Assembly (NCBI RefSeq): GCF_002001165.1
Contig: NZ_MUNQ01000009.1
Coordinates: 186,001 to 250,000, forward strand
Length of the DNA: 64,000 nucleotides
Source of the DNA: Rhodanobacter sp. C05
GTDB lineage: Bacteria; Pseudomonadota; Gammaproteobacteria; Xanthomonadales; Rhodanobacteraceae
Reading direction: 5' to 3'
Both the position numbers and the translations under genes were made by a program. Below the pieces are notes generated by a model that saw nothing but the letters and a program-made list of their open reading frames with translations, had not been told where the DNA came from and made no database searches. Of this stretch, positions 56,497 through 64,000 are shown piece by piece; position 1 is the stretch's first letter; each line of letters starts with the position of its first letter.

Positions 56497-57902
56497 GGTG
56501 CGATGACATCCTGGGGAAGGGAGGCAGGCATGCCGGCACCGACCAGGGTGTCGATGGCCACCTGTTGCTCGAGCACGGCCTTTTCCAGCGCGATCGCTGC
56601 CGATTGCCGTGACTGTGCCGCCGCCACGAGATCGACGTAGCCGCGCAGATCGATCAAGCCGGCTTGCCAGGCGTGCTCGGCGTGCGCGACATCATTCGTG
56701 GCCCCACGCAGTGGCGGCTGCAAGGCTGCCAGTTGCGCACGCGCCTGCACCTGCTCGGCCAGCAGGGCGTCGATCTCGCCATGCGCAGCATTCAGGCGGT
56801 CGCGGTATTCGTCATGCAGTTGCTGGCGCGTGGCCCTGGCGATCGCAATATTGCCCTGGTTGCGGTCGAAGATCGGCAGCTCGAAGCTGATTGCCGGGCC
56901 GCCGTTGCGCACCCGGCTGTTGTCCTGCGAGGCGCTGTAGCCGAACGACAAGGTCGGGAACTGTGCCAGTACCGCAGCGCGCAAGGTCGCCTCCTGCGCC
57001 TGGTAGCCAAGCTGCAGCGCCACCAGGTCGGGACGCCGGCGCGGGAGGGTTTCCATCTGCTGGCGGATCTCCGTCATATCGGGCGCAGGCAGATCAAGTC
57101 GCGTCGGCAGCAGCACGACGGCATCGGGCGCCAGGCCCAGCAGCGCGTTCAGCGCATGTCGTTGACCCAGCAGGCGACGCTGCAGATCGTCCGACGCTGC
57201 CTGTGCGTCGGCTGCTGCCGCCAGATCGGGTGCAGCGGTGGCCAGATCGTGGTTGCCATCCGTCACGCTCTGTCGCATGCGGTCGCTACGCTGCTGCAGC
57301 AAATCGAGGCTGTGCCGCTGCACTGTGGCCAACTGTTCGCCTTCGACCAGATCGACCACCAGCAACCTGGCCTGACCCACGGTCAGCCATTCCTGCCACA
57401 ACAGGCTGGCATCGACCTGTGCCGCTGCCGCCTTCGCGGCTGCACGGCGTGGCGCCAGGGTCACCAAGGCCCTGATGTCCTCACTGATACCCGCCGTCCA
57501 CGCCGTGGAATCACCCACGCCCGAGATCAGATAACCCAGACTGCCATTGAGCGCCGGGTTGGGTAGCAGCCCGGCTTGGAGCATCTGCGCCTGCGCCACC
57601 TTGTGCTCCGCGCGGGCACGGCGCAGATCGGGATTGTTGAGCAACACCAGCCGTTCGATTGTCGTGATATCCAGTGTCGTTCTGGCTGCCGGTGCGCCAT
57701 GCAATTCGGACAGCTGATCCGGCAACTTGCCAGGTCCTGGCAAGGGCAGCGCATGGTAGGTTGCGCAGCCGTTCAGCAATACACCGGCCGACCACAGGCC
57801 AAGTCGCGTCGCGAGCTTTCGCGATGCGACGCCGCCCAACTCCAGGCCACGGGTGATTGAACGGGCAGATAGCGACAAACCGGGCTCCAAGATGTCTCGC
57901 AT
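56493..57902 (-). CDS. TolC-family outer-membrane efflux lipoprotein
   Basis: 469 aa. A lipobox-like LLNGC (C46) lies after a long, weak signal region that begins with polar residues, so the exact start is uncertain; ATG 57902 is the only ATG in reach. Two OEP repeats follow: ERLVLLNNPDLRRARAEHKVAQAQMLQAGLLPNPALNGSLGY and ALQLGYQAQEATLRAAVLAQFPTLSFGYSASQDNSRVRNGGPAISFELPIFDRNQGNIA. The LLNNPDLR and ELPIFDRNQGNI phrases are typical of CusC/OprM-like channels. It overlaps the adaptor gene by 4 nt. First gene of the operon. Confidence 0.9.
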   Translation of the reverse strand: MRDILEPGLSLSARSITRGLELGGVASRKLATRLGLWSAGVLLNGCATYHALPLPGPGKLPDQLSELHGAPAARTTLDITTIERLVLLNNPDLRRARAEHKVAQAQMLQAGLLPNPALNGSLGYLISGVGDSTAWTAGISEDIRALVTLAPRRAAAKAAAAQVDASLLWQEWLTVGQARLLVVDLVEGEQLATVQRHSLDLLQQRSDRMRQSVTDGNHDLATAAPDLAAAADAQAASDDLQRRLLGQRHALNALLGLAPDAVVLLPTRLDLPAPDMTEIRQQMETLPRRRPDLVALQLGYQAQEATLRAAVLAQFPTLSFGYSASQDNSRVRNGGPAISFELPIFDRNQGNIAIARATRQQLHDEYRDRLNAAHGEIDALLAEQVQARAQLAALQPPLRGATNDVAHAEHAWQAGLIDLRGYVDLVAAAQSRQSAAIALEKAVLEQQVAIDTLVGAGMPASLPQDVIAP

Positions 57903-58012
57903 TACAGCAGTGGAGACTAACAAGCCTGCCTTAGCAGCTACTTTGCCGAAAGCTTACGCGAAGCATCCGGACAGAACCCGCCGATCCAAGAATGGTCTGA
58001 GTAAGCCTTTAG

Positions 58013-58096
58013 CCCGTCATCCCAGCGAAAGCTGGGATCCAGTGCCATTGCAGGTCACGGAAGACGCTGGATTCCAGCTTTCGCTGGAATGACGGG
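58013..58096. repeat. REP-like palindromic element
   Basis: 84 nt. The left arm CCCGTCATCCCAGCGAAAGCTGGGATCCAG pairs with the right arm CTGGATTCCAGCTTTCGCTGGAATGACGGG, with a 24-nt centre. Each arm itself folds (CCAGCGAAAGCTGG). The CAGCGAAAGCTGG core is the kind of intergenic repeat found scattered in xanthomonads and other Proteobacteria, often mobilised by RAYT transposases; no such gene is in the window. It sits in the 287-nt gap between the divergent efflux operon and the YncE-like gene, and no second copy was seen. Confidence 0.85.
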
Positions 58097-58189
58097 CAAT
58101 TCAAACTCTACCTAAGGCGCGCATAAGCCGCCGTCTGCATGCTGGCCAAGCCAAGGCATCCGCCCATCCCCAACCCCAAGGAACCATCC

Positions 58190-59227
58190 ATGCAACCCAT
58201 GCTGCGCAGCATCCTGCCCGTCACCCTACTGGCCGCAGCGCTCTTGCCGCCGACTGTCCAGGCGGCGTCACAACCACACCCCGACTACAAGGTGCTCTCA
58301 AAGCTTGCGCTGGGCGGACAAGGCGGCTGGGACTACCTGAATTTCGACGCACAGCGGCACCACCTCTTTGTCAGCCGCGGTGATCATGTGCTGGTGATCG
58401 ACGTCGACCAGCACAAGCAGGTCGGCAACATCGCCGATACCCAGGGCGTGCATGGCATCGCGATCGCGCAGGATCTCAAGCGCGGCTTCACCAGCGACGG
58501 CAAAAGTGCTTCGGTGACGGTGTTCGACCTGGATTCGCTGCAGACCGTCGCCACGATCAGCGGTACCGGCGAGAAACCCGATGCGATCATCTACGACGAT
58601 GCCTCGCACCATGTGCTGACCTTCAACGGCAAGAGCGGCAACGCCAGCGTGATCGACCCGATCAAGAACGCGGTGATCGCCACGATCGCGCTACCCGGCA
58701 AGCCCGAGTTTGCGGTGTCCGACGGCGCCGGCCATGTCTACGCGAATATCGAGGACAAGTCCGAGCTGGTCCAGATCGACTCGACCAGCAACAAGGTGCT
58801 GCACACCTGGTCGCTGGCGCCTTGCGAATCACCCAGCGGGCTGGCCATCGACCGCACCCATCACCGGCTGTTCTCCGTATGCGACAACCAGAAGATGGCG
58901 ATGCTCGATGCCGACAACGGTCATCTCGTCGCCACCATGCCGATCGGCAACGGACCCGATGCGGTGGTCTTCGATGAGGCAACCGCGACGGTCTACAGCT
59001 CCAATGGCGAAAGCGGCACGATCACCGCTGTGCACGAAGACGATCCGGCGCATTTCCGCGTGACGGCCACCATCCCCACCCAGCCCAGCGCACGCACGCT
59101 CGCGCTCGATCCGCGCTCGCATCGGCTGTATCTCTCTGCCGCACAATGGGACAAGACCAAACAGGCGAATGGACGTCCAAACATCGTGCCCGGAAGCTTT
59201 GCCATCCTCACCGTGGGACAACCCTGA
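58190..59227 (+). CDS. YncE-like beta-propeller protein, exported
   Basis: 345 aa. A signal peptide (MQPMLRSILPVTLLAAALLPPTVQA) is followed by about seven propeller blades of the YVTN type, for example VSRGDHVLVIDVDQHKQVGNIADTQGVHGIAI, SASVTVFDLDSLQTVATISGTGEKPDAIIYDD and SGNASVIDPIKNAVIATIALPGKPEF. YncE relatives bind DNA or proteins in the periplasm, but no function is fixed. An AAGGA lies 7 nt before ATG 58190; the frame is open earlier. Followed by a hairpin and the convergent kinase gene. Confidence 0.9.
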   Translation: MQPMLRSILPVTLLAAALLPPTVQAASQPHPDYKVLSKLALGGQGGWDYLNFDAQRHHLFVSRGDHVLVIDVDQHKQVGNIADTQGVHGIAIAQDLKRGFTSDGKSASVTVFDLDSLQTVATISGTGEKPDAIIYDDASHHVLTFNGKSGNASVIDPIKNAVIATIALPGKPEFAVSDGAGHVYANIEDKSELVQIDSTSNKVLHTWSLAPCESPSGLAIDRTHHRLFSVCDNQKMAMLDADNGHLVATMPIGNGPDAVVFDEATATVYSSNGESGTITAVHEDDPAHFRVTATIPTQPSARTLALDPRSHRLYLSAAQWDKTKQANGRPNIVPGSFAILTVGQP

Positions 59228-59243
59228 AGTCGCATGACCACAC

Positions 59244-59267
59244 CGCCCCGGCGCATCTGCCGGGGCG
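59244..59267. terminator. Hairpin between convergent YncE and sensor-kinase genes
   Basis: CGCCCCGGC (59244-59252) pairs perfectly with GCCGGGGCG (59259-59267) around GCATCT. The 9-bp GC stem sits 17 nt past the YncE stop and 4 nt past the kinase stop. T-runs are weak on both strands, so its strength is uncertain. Confidence 0.5.
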
Positions 59268-59270
59268 TGC

Positions 59271-60668
59271 TTATGCCTTGGGCAACGGAATCGCGACACG
59301 CACCCGCAGGCCCGTGCCAAACGGAGAATCGAGCAACTGGATCGTTGCGCCGTGCAATTGCGCCGCGCGCTGCACGATGGAAAGCCCAAGACCATAGCCT
59401 TCGCCGCGACTGCTGGCTTCGCGGTGGAAGCGCGCAAAGACCTGTGCCCGGCGCTCGGCCGGAATGCCCGGGCCATCGTCGATCACTTCCAGCACCGCGT
59501 CCTGCGCATCCTTGCCGATCGAAAGCTGCACCTGCCCGCCGGCCGGCACGTGTCGCATGGCGTTCTCGATCAGGTTGCGCAGCAAGGCCGTCAGCGCCGC
59601 TTCGTAGCCGTCCACTACCACCGGCTCGCCGCATGGCACATAAGCGAGCTCCACACCACTTTCGGCGATGACCGGCGCCAGCTCCTCGATCACCTCGGCC
59701 GCGATCACGGCAAGATCCACCGCAGCATGCTGGCCGGAGGCCACGCCCGACTCCAGTCGCGCCAGCGCCAGCAACTGTTCGACCCGGCGGGCGAGCCCGG
59801 CCACCACATGCTGGGCGCTGACCATGCTGGCCGTGGCTTCCGCCGGATCGGTCGTCGCCATGGCGCTTTCGAGATTGATCATCGTCGATGCCAGCGGCGT
59901 ACGCAGCTCATGCGCCACGTCGGCACTGAAGCGCCGCTCGCGCTCCAGCGCGTCGGCCAGCCGTTCCAGCTGGTCGTTGAGCGCACCCAGCACCGGCTGC
60001 AGTTCCACCGGTGCCTGTGCCAGCACGATCGGCATGCGGCTGCCCAGTTCGCGCGACGCCAGTGCGCTGGCCAGCGACTCCAGCGGGCGCAGTCCCCGCT
60101 TCACCGCCCAGCCGACCAACAGGGCCAGCAGCGGCAGGCCGATCAGCAAGGGCAGACCATGGTCGAACCACAGCGCACGGGCGATGTCATGGCGACTGTC
60201 GTAACGCTCGCCGGTGCGGATCACCACGCCAGCGACCGGGTCGGCCAGGGTGAAGATGCGCCACGTATAACCGTTTTGTTGCACGTCGCGAAAATTGGCG
60301 TCGCCAGGCAGTGGCGATGGCAGGCTTGCAAGGTTGACCGTTGCCAGGACCACCCGTCCGTCGTGCCTGAATACCTGGAAGCCCACTTCGGACTCGTAGG
60401 TATGGCTATGCCGCGGCAGCACCTGCGTCCGACCCGGCTCGACCGGTACCAGCATGCCTTGAGCGTTGCCACCACGCAGCGAATCGATGCCGGCATGCTC
60501 GATCAGCACGTCCAGCGTGCGCGCGGACTGTGCCAGTCGGCCGTCCGACAGCTCATCCACCTCCGCCAACGTGCGCCGAAAACTCAGCAGGCCCAGCGGC
60601 AGCAGCACCGCGGCCAGCACCAGCACGATCAGCCAGCGCAACCTGGCACGCAGGCTGGGCAGGATCAC
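59271..60668 (-). CDS. Sensor histidine kinase (HAMP type)
   Basis: 465 aa. The start GTG 60668 overlaps the regulator stop (GTGA). Two membrane helices (about 10-30 and 170-190) enclose a periplasmic sensor of about 140 aa (SRRTLAEV... to SRHDIARALWFDHG). A HAMP-like stretch leads to H253 in FSADVAHELRTPLASTM, then NLIENAMRHVPAGG (N box), VIDDGPGIPAERR (G1) and RFHREASSRGEGYGLGLSIVQR (F/G2). All kinase motifs are intact. Ligand unknown. It faces the YncE gene and pairs with the response regulator, not with a transporter. Confidence 0.93.
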   Translation of the reverse strand: MILPSLRARLRWLIVLVLAAVLLPLGLLSFRRTLAEVDELSDGRLAQSARTLDVLIEHAGIDSLRGGNAQGMLVPVEPGRTQVLPRHSHTYESEVGFQVFRHDGRVVLATVNLASLPSPLPGDANFRDVQQNGYTWRIFTLADPVAGVVIRTGERYDSRHDIARALWFDHGLPLLIGLPLLALLVGWAVKRGLRPLESLASALASRELGSRMPIVLAQAPVELQPVLGALNDQLERLADALERERRFSADVAHELRTPLASTMINLESAMATTDPAEATASMVSAQHVVAGLARRVEQLLALARLESGVASGQHAAVDLAVIAAEVIEELAPVIAESGVELAYVPCGEPVVVDGYEAALTALLRNLIENAMRHVPAGGQVQLSIGKDAQDAVLEVIDDGPGIPAERRAQVFARFHREASSRGEGYGLGLSIVQRAAQLHGATIQLLDSPFGTGLRVRVAIPLPKA

Positions 60669-61330
60669 TTCGGCTCCCGCGGAATCATGTAGCCGAAGCC
60701 ACGCACGGTATGGATCGTCTCGAAGCTGAGTTTGCGACGAAGCGTATGCACCAGCACCTCCAGCGCGCTGTTCCCCACGACGTTGTCCAGACCGTACAGG
60801 GAATTTTCCAGACTCTCGCGCCGCACCAGCCGGCCGGCGCGCTCCATCAGGATCTGCAGCAGCGAGAACTCGCGCCGGGTCAGCTCGATACGCTGACCAC
60901 GGAATACCACTTCGGAGGTGCCCAGATCCAGGAGCAGCGCGCCGGCCTCGATCCGGTTGGCCGCCAGACCATGCGTACGCCGGGTCAGCGAACGGATCCG
61001 CGCGCACAGTTCGTCGAGGTGGAAAGGCTTGATCAGATAGTCGTCCGCACCGGCATCCAGCCCGCGTACGCGGGCATCCAGGGCATCGCGCGCCGTCATC
61101 ACGATCACCGGTGTCCTGACATGGGTGTCGCGCGCCGCGACCAGCACGTCCAGTCCATCCATGCCCGGCAGCCCCAGGTCCAGCAGCACCAGATCAGCGG
61201 TCTGGTCACGCAGGGCCATCAGCGCCTCGCGACCGTTGCGCAGCCAGGTCACCGTATAGGCCAGCCGTTCCAGCGCACGCTGGATGGCGGCGCCAAGCTG
61301 CGGGTCGTCTTCCACCAGAATGATGTGCAC
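60665..61330 (-). CDS. OmpR/PhoB-family response regulator
   Basis: 221 aa from GTG 61330, with GGAGC about 6 nt upstream. The receiver has ILVEDDPQ, phosphoacceptor D51 in LVLLDLGLPGMDG and DDYLIKPF with its Lys. The C-terminal winged helix has RIELTRREFSLLQILMERAGRLVRRESLENSLYG and ALEVLVHTLRRKLSFETIHTVRGFGYM. Upstream in-frame codons could extend it, but residues before VHIILVED are not domain-like. Transcribed before the kinase. Nearby targets (RND operon or phosphatase gene at 61535) are possible, unproven. Confidence 0.93.
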   Translation of the reverse strand: MHIILVEDDPQLGAAIQRALERLAYTVTWLRNGREALMALRDQTADLVLLDLGLPGMDGLDVLVAARDTHVRTPVIVMTARDALDARVRGLDAGADDYLIKPFHLDELCARIRSLTRRTHGLAANRIEAGALLLDLGTSEVVFRGQRIELTRREFSLLQILMERAGRLVRRESLENSLYGLDNVVGNSALEVLVHTLRRKLSFETIHTVRGFGYMIPREPK

Positions 61331-61534
61331 CGAAAGCTCCTTCGCCTGATGATGCCGCACACGATGCCGGTGCGGCAGACACCTTTTGGCGATTATCTTG
61401 CAGATCGCTTACGAAGCGCTTAAGTGCAGTCGATCCACCGACAATCGCGCGGCGGCTGCACGGCCATGACGGCCTGCACCCCGGGCGATACACTCGGGCA
61501 TCGTTCAAACCACATCAGGCTCCAAGGAGTCGAC

Positions 61535-62149
61535 ATGACCAAACCGCTCGGTGCACTGGTCGCAGCCCTGGCCTTCGCCCTGCTGATGCCTGTCGCCCAC
61601 GCAGACGAGACGATCGTGTTCCTGCGTCACGGCGAAAAGCCGCCGCTGGGATTGGGCCAGCTCGACTGTCAGGGTTTGAACCGCGCGTTGGCACTGCCGC
61701 AGGTGTTGCAGGCTAAATTCGGCACACCTACGGCGATCTATGCGCCCGATCCGGGAACCACCGCGAAGGACAAGGGCGTCGAATACAACTATGTCCGTCC
61801 GCTGGCCACCATCGAGCCGACGGCGATTCGGTTGGGCCTGCCGGTCAACACCTCGTTCGGGCTGCGGCAAATCAAGCAGCTTGAGCAGGAACTGCTCAAG
61901 CCCTCCTACAGTTCGGCGACGATCTATGTGGCGTGGGAACACAACCTGGCCCAGCTGGCGGTGCAGCAGCTGGTGACCGCTGCCGGTGGCAAGGCGCAAC
62001 AGGTACCCGACTGGGCCGACGATGATTACGACTCGTTGTACGTCCTGCATGTGAAGTGGCAGAACGGAAAACCTGCTTCGGTGAGTTTCGAGAAAGAAGC
62101 CGAGGGGCTGAACCGTCAGTCAGTCGAGTGCCCTGAACCACGCTCCTGA
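61535..62149 (+). CDS. Exported histidine phosphatase-family protein
   Basis: 204 aa. The signal peptide (MTKPLGALVAALAFALLMPVAHA) is followed by VFLRHGEKP (R31-H32-G33-E34), the RHG catalytic motif. The acid/second His is likely in IYVAWEHNLAQLAVQ. GLGQLDCQGLNRALALPQVLQ resembles the GxxQAxxLG region of phosphoglycerate-mutase-like enzymes. A periplasmic phosphatase or inactive relative; substrate unknown. An AAGGAG lies before ATG 61535. Stands alone, divergent from the two-component genes. Confidence 0.88.
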   Translation: MTKPLGALVAALAFALLMPVAHADETIVFLRHGEKPPLGLGQLDCQGLNRALALPQVLQAKFGTPTAIYAPDPGTTAKDKGVEYNYVRPLATIEPTAIRLGLPVNTSFGLRQIKQLEQELLKPSYSSATIYVAWEHNLAQLAVQQLVTAAGGKAQQVPDWADDDYDSLYVLHVKWQNGKPASVSFEKEAEGLNRQSVECPEPRS

Positions 62150-62727
62150 GTGAAGGGCAACAACATCATTCCGCGGCCGAAATATTATTTTTTTTCACCT
62201 CCTCGCCAGGAATGACCGCATTCAAAGCTGATGAATTGACCAGGGCAGCTTGACCAATTGATCAAGCTGCCGCGCCGCATTGCAGGTGGGTCAGCCGAGG
62301 TGGATCAAAGGTCGATGTTCTTGCGCTGAGCTGCGATTAAGCAGTCCAAGCTTGATCCGCCGGCACGTCCAGTCGTCCACCAGTCATTAAACGTCCAGCG
62401 TGGACTGAACTTTTAATGAACCATTGCTGAATTGCAATTGATTGTATTCACCCTGCCCTCAGGCTTTTGCATCCGTTCCCCGTATCGATGCGTACCTCCT
62501 TCGTGTCTCCAAGGAAGCGAGATGGCCAAGGGGTCAACGTGAAGATCAGCCATCCGATGTACATGCCATCGCGTCAGATACGCGCGTTGGCAAAACCACC
62601 GTTTCTGACTTGCGTCGAACAGATCACACAGGAGCCGCATGCAATCGGGAGCCGCGTGGTGTCGCTTTAGCCTCAAGCCCGAGAGAACTCCGCGGAATTG
62701 AATGATTCAATGCGATGAGGTAACCCC
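62150..62727 (+). other. Non-coding AT-rich region with inverted repeats, upstream of DUF4331 gene
   Basis: 578 nt with no gene I can support; small frames at about 62410-62710 on both strands lack family similarity, signal peptides or a convincing start. A/T content rises to runs such as TATTATTTTTTTT near 62180. A perfect 9-bp inverted repeat GCAGCTTGA/TCAAGCTGC lies at 62245-62270, and GTCCA-GCG-TGGAC at about 62392-62404. It should hold the promoter and operator of the DUF4331 gene, and could encode a small RNA. Confidence 0.4.
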
Positions 62728-64000
62728 ATGAAATTGAAATTGAAACCCATAGTTCTGCTCTTGAGCTTGCTGCCCGTAGTTGCGCTGGCATCAAGCCATC
62801 GCGAGGCCCCGTTCATCAGCACGATGCCGCAACTCGATGCCAGCGACTTCTACATGTTCATGAGTTACGAAACAGGTCGTGCCGGATATGTGACCCTGCT
62901 GGCTAACTACAATCCGTTGCAGGATGGTTACAGCGGCCCGAACTTCCACACGTTGAGCGACCGGGCTGTCTACGATATTCGCATCGACAACACTGGCGGT
63001 GCGAAAGCAAATCTCACTTTCCGGTTCACGTTCACCAACACGTACAACAAGCTCGCCGTTCCGACGGGCGCCAGCACGCCAACCACGGTGCCATTGATCA
63101 ACATCGGCCCGATTACCGCCAGCAATCAGAGCAATCTCAACGTCACCCAGACTTACAAGGTGCAGCTCTTCAGGGACGGCCAAGCGCCTGGCGCACCGAT
63201 TACCAATTTCACGGGTGGGTCGGACACGTTTATCAAACCGGTAGACAACATCGGCAACAAGTCAATCGCCGACTATGCCACGTATGCCGGCAATTACGTC
63301 TACAGCGTCATCATCCCCGGATGTGCGTCGCCTGGCCGCATGTTTGTGGGTCAGCGCAAGGATGGCTTCGTCGCCGATCTGGGCGCGATTTTCGATCTGG
63401 TGAATCTCAATCCGCTCGGGGGCGTAGGCTCGACACCGAATGCACTTACCGACAAGAATGTCGACACGCTCGCACTCGAAGTTCCTGTCGCCTGCTTGCG
63501 CGATACCGCCGGCGATGCCGTGATCGGTGGCTGGACAACTTCATTCGTGCAGAACAACTGGGTCTTGAGCCAGACCGGCACGCAATCGGATTACTACGCG
63601 CCGAACAACTACTTCAGTGAGAATTTCACCCAGGTATCCCGACTGGGTTCGCCGCTGGTCAATGAACTGGTCATTGGTCTCAAGGACAAGGACAATTTCA
63701 ATGGCAGCATACCGAGCAACGATGCGCAGTTTGCCAGCTATGTGACCAATCCGACGCTGCCGGTTCTATTGAATACATTGTTCGGCACAGCGGCGGTGGT
63801 ACCAAAGACGCCACGCAATGATCTGGTAAGTGCTTTCCTTACCGGTCTGCCCGGTCTCAATCAGCCGGCCCATGTTGTCCCTTCGGAAGAGTTGCGACTC
63901 AACACCACCATCGCACCCACCGCACCAGCATCGCAGAATTATCTCGGTGTGCTCGGGGGAGATCTGGCGGGTTTCCCGAACGGACGTCGTCCCTACGACG
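62728..64000 (+). CDS. DUF4331 exported protein, N-terminal part (runs past window end)
   Basis: At least 424 codons, open at the window end. The signal peptide (MKLKLKPIVLLLSLLPVVALA) is followed by SSHREAPFISTMPQLDASDFYMF, the mature start that marks DUF4331. Further marks are NYNPLQDGYSGPNFHTLSDRAVYDIRIDN and VGQRKDGFVADLGAIFDLVNLNP, with Asn- and Thr-rich strands that look like a secreted beta-rich domain. ATG 62728 has GAGG about 8 nt upstream. The C-terminus and any partner genes are outside the window. Function of the family is unknown; it is often linked to heat-shock or metal-stress loci. Confidence 0.9.
   Translation, partial: MKLKLKPIVLLLSLLPVVALASSHREAPFISTMPQLDASDFYMFMSYETGRAGYVTLLANYNPLQDGYSGPNFHTLSDRAVYDIRIDNTGGAKANLTFRFTFTNTYNKLAVPTGASTPTTVPLINIGPITASNQSNLNVTQTYKVQLFRDGQAPGAPITNFTGGSDTFIKPVDNIGNKSIADYATYAGNYVYSVIIPGCASPGRMFVGQRKDGFVADLGAIFDLVNLNPLGGVGSTPNALTDKNVDTLALEVPVACLRDTAGDAVIGGWTTSFVQNNWVLSQTGTQSDYYAPNNYFSENFTQVSRLGSPLVNELVIGLKDKDNFNGSIPSNDAQFASYVTNPTLPVLLNTLFGTAAVVPKTPRNDLVSAFLTGLPGLNQPAHVVPSEELRLNTTIAPTAPASQNYLGVLGGDLAGFPNGRRPYD

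Noticed and set aside
62410..62710. Small open frames of 67-88 codons before the DUF4331 gene
   Set aside because: No signal peptide, domain, codon bias or convincing ribosome site; frames exist on both strands at once.

Overview
The window is GC-rich chromosomal DNA, gene-dense on both strands, with long spurious open frames opposite real genes. Gene content suggests a gammaproteobacterium of the Xanthomonadales/Lysobacterales, most likely the Rhodanobacteraceae (Rhodanobacter/Dyella type). The reasons are a LeuS that reads like the xanthomonad enzyme, PqiA split into two half-size proteins, and TonB receptor/PiuC iron genes. The placement is inference from remembered family features, not from a search. 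No rRNA, tRNA, CRISPR array, transposase or prophage gene was seen.

Layout. 1-417: start of rlmH and rsfS (minus). 503-6771: a mixed block (flavin oxidoreductase, MXKDX repeat protein, DUF1345, GNAT, OsmC, MpaB-type oxygenase, NERD helicase) that separates rsfS from its usual partners. 6779-11668: nadD-holA-lptE-leuS (minus), each overlapping the next by 1-4 nt. 11757-15310: pqiA1-pqiA2-pqiB-pqiC lipid-transport/envelope operon (minus). 15451-18064: thioredoxin-TPR co-chaperone, DUF4442 protein, and an ECF sigma factor with a membrane partner. 18260-23032: DUF502 protein, M14 and M13 metallopeptidases. 23076-26523: terminator, Fur-box promoter, siderophore receptor and piuC. 26645-35082: rapA, amino-acid permease, rhomboid, NlpC/P60, yggS, M20 peptidase. 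35296-36777: ComEA-like HhH protein, SET-domain protein, GNAT. 36960-43548: a two-component system followed by a four-gene ABC tripartite exporter. 43632-52244: an unassigned biosynthetic-looking cluster. 52394-57902: RND tripartite efflux operon. 58190-61330: YncE-like propeller and a second two-component system. 61535-64000: histidine phosphatase and the start of a DUF4331 protein, cut by the window end.

The most interesting region is 43632-52244. It holds an Est30-like esterase, two half-size DMT/EmrE-like transporters, a DegT-type PLP aminotransferase, an arginase-fold enzyme with a complete set of metal ligands, a FemAB/GNAT-like acyltransferase, a stand-alone acyl carrier protein, a complete ketosynthase, a class III aminotransferase and an MtnX-like HAD phosphatase. 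Together these look like a route to an amino-acylated or amine-bearing lipid or small molecule with its own membrane translocator. I do not recognise it as a described pathway, and the product is unknown.

Two exporters (ABC type and RND type) flank this cluster, each with its own outer-membrane lipoprotein and each near an OmpR-type two-component system. Both may serve drug, metal or metabolite export.
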